Source: Ahaetulla prasina
Taxonomy: Eukaryota > Chordata > Lepidosauria > Squamata > Colubridae
NCBI RefSeq assembly: GCF_028640845.1
Contig: NC_080542.1
Span: 59,869,064-59,933,063, forward strand
Direction of reading: 5' to 3'
DNA length: 64,000 nt
This document shows positions 56,601-62,600 of the stretch, piece by piece. The notes beneath the pieces were generated by a model. The model did no database searches and was not told the origin of the DNA. It saw nothing but the letters and a program-made list of their open reading frames with translations. Each line of letters begins with the position of its first letter. Within the stretch, counting starts at the first letter, position 1. Both the position numbers and the translations under genes were made by a program.

Positions 56601-59600
56601 CGGGAGAAGGGCGGTATAGAAGTTTGATAAATAAATAAATAAATATCTATTGCTTATTTTATTTTCTATATACTATGTTTTACTGTTTGCTTTAAGCATT
56701 TAATTAATGTTTAATTCTTTTAAACATTAATTATATGATTTCATATGAGAAGCAGATTTTTTAAAACTAAGATCTAAGTTCTTAGTTTATCATGATGTAT
56801 GGAATTTTCTCAATCTAAATCAATATGGCAAATATTTTATATTAAATATGTAGTTAAATAGCCCAGTAATTTGAATGAATGAGGTCCTTAGGCTGTTTTG
56901 CGTGAATAATCTGTGATTAGCAGAAAAAGGGTATAAGTAATATATGGTTTTGATCTTTTAAAACAATTTATAATATTTTAAGAACTTTTCAGTGAAAAAC
57001 TCAAAATAACTCTTATAACCCCTTAACTCTTAAATATTATAAATATTGACTGTAGGAAACGTGAAGAAGAAAATAGGAGAAAAGCCTCAGAACAGCAGAA
57101 AGAAATTCAGAACTGCAAAACTACTAGGATCAATATACAGCAACAGAATTTTCCTGAGATGGAAAGAAATCATTTGAGAGTTCATACTTCACAATGCTCT
57201 GTTCTACCTGTTAAAAGGCCTCCATCTGGCAACATGTCACAAAATCAACCAGGAAAAGGCAAGAGAAGCACTGTTTTATCAAGCAAAGTGACTAACAAGA
57301 ACAAAAGTCATTCAGTGGAGCTACTTGGTGAAGATCACAAAAGAAAAATGGGTTTGTAAACTCTTTTCCTTTTTGTCAAGCCTAAAATCAGACTCCTCTT
57401 CTGAACCGCAAAATGGAGGGACTGGGAAAGCAAGAATCCAATGCTTTATACTACCATATATACCACAGCCACATTTGTGCTATTTGATTTGTGCCACATA
57501 AGGAGCAAATGTGTCTTGATTTATGAAAGTATCAGATTTTTGGTCAATAGTGGATAGTTACGCTGCTCATAGAAAAAGATGTAGATATAAAAGTACAGAG
57601 GCAGTAAAGAGAAAAGGGAAAACACTTGTGTCTGCAGGCCCCGAGCCGGGCTTCTGGCAGAGTGACTCGGAGAGTGAGTGGGAAGAGCCGACAGGGCTTC
57701 CCTCTGCAGAACCTTCCTCTCTGGCTCTGCTCCAGATTCTAGAGGCAGGCCAGGTGGACGAGAAGGAGCTGACACGGCCTATTTCCCCTGACCCCTCCTT
57801 CCCCCTGGCAACACCCCAAGAGCCAGCTGAGGAGGATCAATTGTGGCTAGATGCAAGGCAGCGACACCGAGTGACGCATGCGCAGCAAAAGAAAGGAAGG
57901 GGCCAGCCCAGGGAGTGTTGAGTCACGGAGCCACACCCCACAGGGTATAAAAGTGGGTGGAGCTGCCTTTGGGCTCCGTGACGGACAAAAACTGACTTTT
58001 GGAAACTTCGGCTACTTTATTGCGAGACTCAGGAATTGGCTTTTCGGACTTCTGTTTACTTCTGAACTCTGGGTTGCTCCAGCAACAGACTGCAGTAGCA
58101 CTAAAGACATAAGGAGGACTTGGCAGGCAATCGCAGGTTCGTTGCCAGAGCTGATATCTGTAGCAAGAATAAATTGCTGGCAAATACAGTCGGCTCATGT
58201 GTCTTTTGGGGTGTGTGGTTGAAGGGGACAGAACAACACTATAGGAAAGATTCAAATGGTTGGAATGATAAAAGCCTTATAAGATGGATAGAAAGAAATA
58301 ATCAACTAAAAAGAAAATCATACAGAGCTAGAATAAAAATAAATTAAGTAGAAGATAGCATATGTAAGAGTAGGTTAATAAAAAAGGTAGCTGAATAAAG
58401 ATATATCTAGGTTGTTGGTTTGAGCTCCAAGCTTGGCAGTTTGGTTGCAAACGTTTCATCACCATTTGAGGAGACATCGTCAGTGTATTTTGAATTGTAC
58501 TTGTCTGTCAGAACATAGGTCTTTAAATATCTTTTTATGAGATACAAATTTGTCTGAATTTTGTTTGTTTGGATATTTTTGAGTCATGGCTGATTGGCTG
58601 TTGTTGCTGCGCTATAGTCTTTCCTTTTTAAGTATTGTGTGTGTTGCAGATTAGGATTAGAGTTGTTTATCTGGGGGCTTCTGAGTCATGGTCTGGTTTC
58701 GACTTGTTAATAGTTTGGCTGGCTGTTGTTACTGAGACATGGTCCGATTTCTTGTGAGTTATAATTTGTTGCTGTGTAGTAAGATGCCTATTTACATATA
58801 TATGTGTGTCTATGTGTTCCAGTTCAGTCAGACAGATAGTCCCACTCTTTTGACCTATGTAACTGGGAAAAGGCCATGGGTTGTTGTTTTTTAACTTCCT
58901 TAGCCTAATCCCTAGCTTCTCCACCACTAGGGGGATGACTAGGGAGATGGTACAGCCCGAGTGCAATAGGGCTATTAAAATCCCTTTACTGTCTGAAGTA
59001 GCCACAGTGATCTTGATCCTAGCTGTCATGGGGATGGTGGGGTCACTTATCATCAGGTCGTCTTCTCCCTTGCTGTCACATTGCAGGGCCCATCTTGGTA
59101 AGGGTCAGAGTTCTCTCCTCTTCACTGGACAGAAGAGTGAACTCTACAACTTGTTATCCCATGTGGGTCCTCTCTTTTGGCTTTGAAGGGTTCTTTCCCC
59201 TCTTTGGTTGGTTCCGAGGCTGGGGGGGTGGACATCGGGCATGGTGCAAGTCACTCAGCTGCCCGGTGGCCTTCCTTGACACAGCAGAAATATCCAGTAG
59301 GGTAACATAGGGCTTTGGAAAACAAGTAGATCCCCGCTTCTCTGTGACAGCTCCTCAAGTATCCCCAAGATACTCTTAAGTACCCTTCAGCCCCTCAAGT
59401 TAATTAGCTATTATACTGATAAAAGCAGTTATAAGAAAAAAAGTTTGAATTCTATATTTTTTAACATTGTTCTCTGTGCTTTACACATATGGGTTATGCA
59501 GTTGTACAATATCCAGTACGAAATCTTCCAGAGGTGGACACCTGCCTGAAAAGTGCATGCGTTGGGAGGAAAGGGGTGATGATTACTTTCTCTTTTTTTC

Positions 59601-62600
59601 CCCTATTATAGCAGTAACCTATTTGGGATTTCTCTACAACAAATACAGTACTTTAACATTGTTTTTTAGTTGAATATATTTTCAGGGGACTTAGTTCTTT
59701 ACCCATCCTCAATATTCCTGTCTTCTTGTCTTAATGAAGGCATTCTGCCAGTGCACAAAAAATATACAGAATTTTCTGTGACTCCTTTGCTTTGGCAAAG
59801 ATTGCAAATGCTAAGAACCTTTGGATATCAATCTTGTCACGGAGAACAATTGTCACTGCCTCCTTGGCTCAAGAGGAATAGTCTATACATCCCTAATATA
59901 TATTTCATTGCTGTTGAATAATTCAGTTCCTTTCTATTGTACTCCTTGTCATGCTTATGACCTGAACTCTTGCAAAGATATAGAGTAAGTTAATTGCATT
60001 CTTGGCATACTTTAGTGGTCATATCAATCCTGTTTTGCCATGATGTACAGCAATTGCAAGAGAAATATATTGAAGCTGCCAAAAGGCCTGATTTTTTGGA
60101 ACGGTTTACTACGATATATAAAAGGCATTGCTAATGTATTTCTGCCTCTAAAGAGTTTATTTAATAACCTTCTGCATAATCCATGCTTCAATAGAGAATG
60201 CTTCCATTTTCTACTGCTTATGTCTAAATATTTTGAGCTACTACCAGTTTGCTTGTTAAACTATTGTCAATAAATTTCCCTTCTCAGTTGTGGTTATGTC
60301 AACTGACAAAGTGAGTGAATTCACTATGTGCTTGGAAATTTGATCAGAAAACATACTTTTTTGTTTGTTTGTTTTCTAATATCATTTCTAGCTTTCCTAT
60401 TAACAGAGAATTTGTTAATGTCTTCTCTTTCTTTCTTTTTTTTGTGTATACTTAACTTTCTTTGAATTCTCACCTTTCTGCTATGTTTTTATCTTCAGAA
60501 GTACTACAATTCTTTAAAAAGGTCTTGTACTTTTTTGTTTATGATAGACAGAAAATCAAAAGACACCTGATTTAAAGCCAATTATTTTTGAGGTCAGTAA
60601 TAAGATTAAGTCAACAGTATAAGAGAGCACAGCATCCTTTGCTACATTTGTGATGCATTTATACTTTTGTTCAAGACCTCTTTGGTATGACTTTTGGCAC
60701 TCTCTGAGCAACTCTACTTTCACCAACTAAACAGTTTATTAGAATATAGAATAGTAGAGTTGGAAGGGACCTCGGAGGTCTTCTAGCACAAGTGTAAGTG
60801 TAAATTACAGAGATTACAATAAAAAATTGGTCTTTTACCTATAGCAATATTACTTTGAGTAGTAATATGTGAATTCAAATAATCCAAACTCTGTCTCTAC
60901 TACATTTTATTAGATTGTCCTTAATTTATTTATTATTATTATTATTTTATTTATTTACATTTATATCCCACCCTTCTCCGAAGACTCTGAGTCCCTCCAC
61001 CCTGAGTCCCTCCGCCCTGAGTCCCTCGGAAGAAGGGCAGTATAAAAATTCAATAAATAAATAATAATAATAATACTCAGGGTGGCTTACATTGTGTAAG
61101 GCAATAGTCTCATCCTATTTGTATATTTATATACAAAGTCAACTTATTGCCCCCCCAACAATCTGGGTCCTCATTTTATCTACATTATAAAGGATGGAAG
61201 GCTGAGTCAACCTTGGGCCTGGTGGGACTCGAGCCTGCAGTAATTGCAAGCAGCTGTGTTTAATAACAGGCTTCTTACAGCCTGAGCCACACCGCGGTTA
61301 AAAGCACTCTAGTGAACCATAGAACATATGAGATTAATGGAATTATATTTGAGCATTCATACTTATATATAGTAGTGGGGTTCCTATCTAAAAATTTGGT
61401 TAAGGCTCCAGGCCTGAAAACGAGACCATGAGTTCAAGTCTTGCCTTATCCATGCAAGCCAGTTGAGTGACCTTTGGCCAGTCACTTTCCCTCAGCCCAG
61501 CTCACCTCATAGGTTGTTGTTACAGGAAAAAATAGGAAGTAGAAGGAGTGTTGGATATGTTTATCACCTTGAGTTATTTGTAAAAATAATAAAGCAGGAT
61601 ATAATAAATAAATATGTATGTATATATGTATGTATATGTATATGTATATTCTGAAAGATATTGAGTAGGATATTGTAAAGATTCACACATGGGTGTATAC
61701 TTTTTTAGAATCCTGAAACCTATGCTCTATTATTTGTTTATATTTAATATTTATGTATTAAGCCTTTAAACTATTTTAGCTTTAAAACTAGGTCTTACAA
61801 ATTGACTGAAAAAACTATTTTTGTATCATAATAATATTGAGTATCAAAATTGTTAAGCTTATTATATTTAACCGTACCAAGATAACCCTATTTAATAAGT
61901 GATAAGCATATTTGTATTTATCTCATTTCCACAGGTGTATGTGAGGCAAACAGTAATAGCAAGCCTGCCTATATCCTTTCATATTCCTGTAAGACTAATG
62001 ATCAACATAGGCATCAAACTGAAAGAAAGCATCAAACTGTATCTGCTACCTTAGGCAGGGATGAGAAGCCTCCTACAACAACTGATATGTTTGTGCACAT
62101 CAGCAATAAAAGGCATAATTCAAACACTAAATCTCCCAACTCTGGGGAAGAATCAGACCACCCAAACTGGTCAGTAAGGAATAATATAAGTCATTCTGAA
62201 GAAAAAACAGTTTCTATTCAGGATGAAGAATGCATTAGTAGAAGTAGTAGAAGTATAAGAAACTCGGGACAATATAATACAGCATTTAAAAATAATCCAC
62301 ATCAATTAAAAACAAAAAGTAAAGAATCAAATAATAAAAAATGTTCATTGATTAGTTCAAGCAGACCTGGCAGTGCCACAGTAAGAACAATGAAAGTTGA
62401 AAAGGCTACTTCAAATGCTACAGCTACCCAGATCAACAAAATGAAAAATAGTGACATCTGTTTGGTGGCCAAGAATGCAAGTGTTACAACGATTGCACTC
62501 AACAAGATGGCTAGAAGTGATGCAAGCCTGAACAGAGAAGCTCTATTAACATCCACAAATTCAAAACATCAGCCTGGTTTTGCTCAGCATAAAAATGCCT

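Noticed and set aside
57523..57921. 132-codon plus-strand frame beside an INVS exon
   Set aside because: Most of it lies inside the solo LTR at 57627-58235 and the acceptor/donor pattern is absent.
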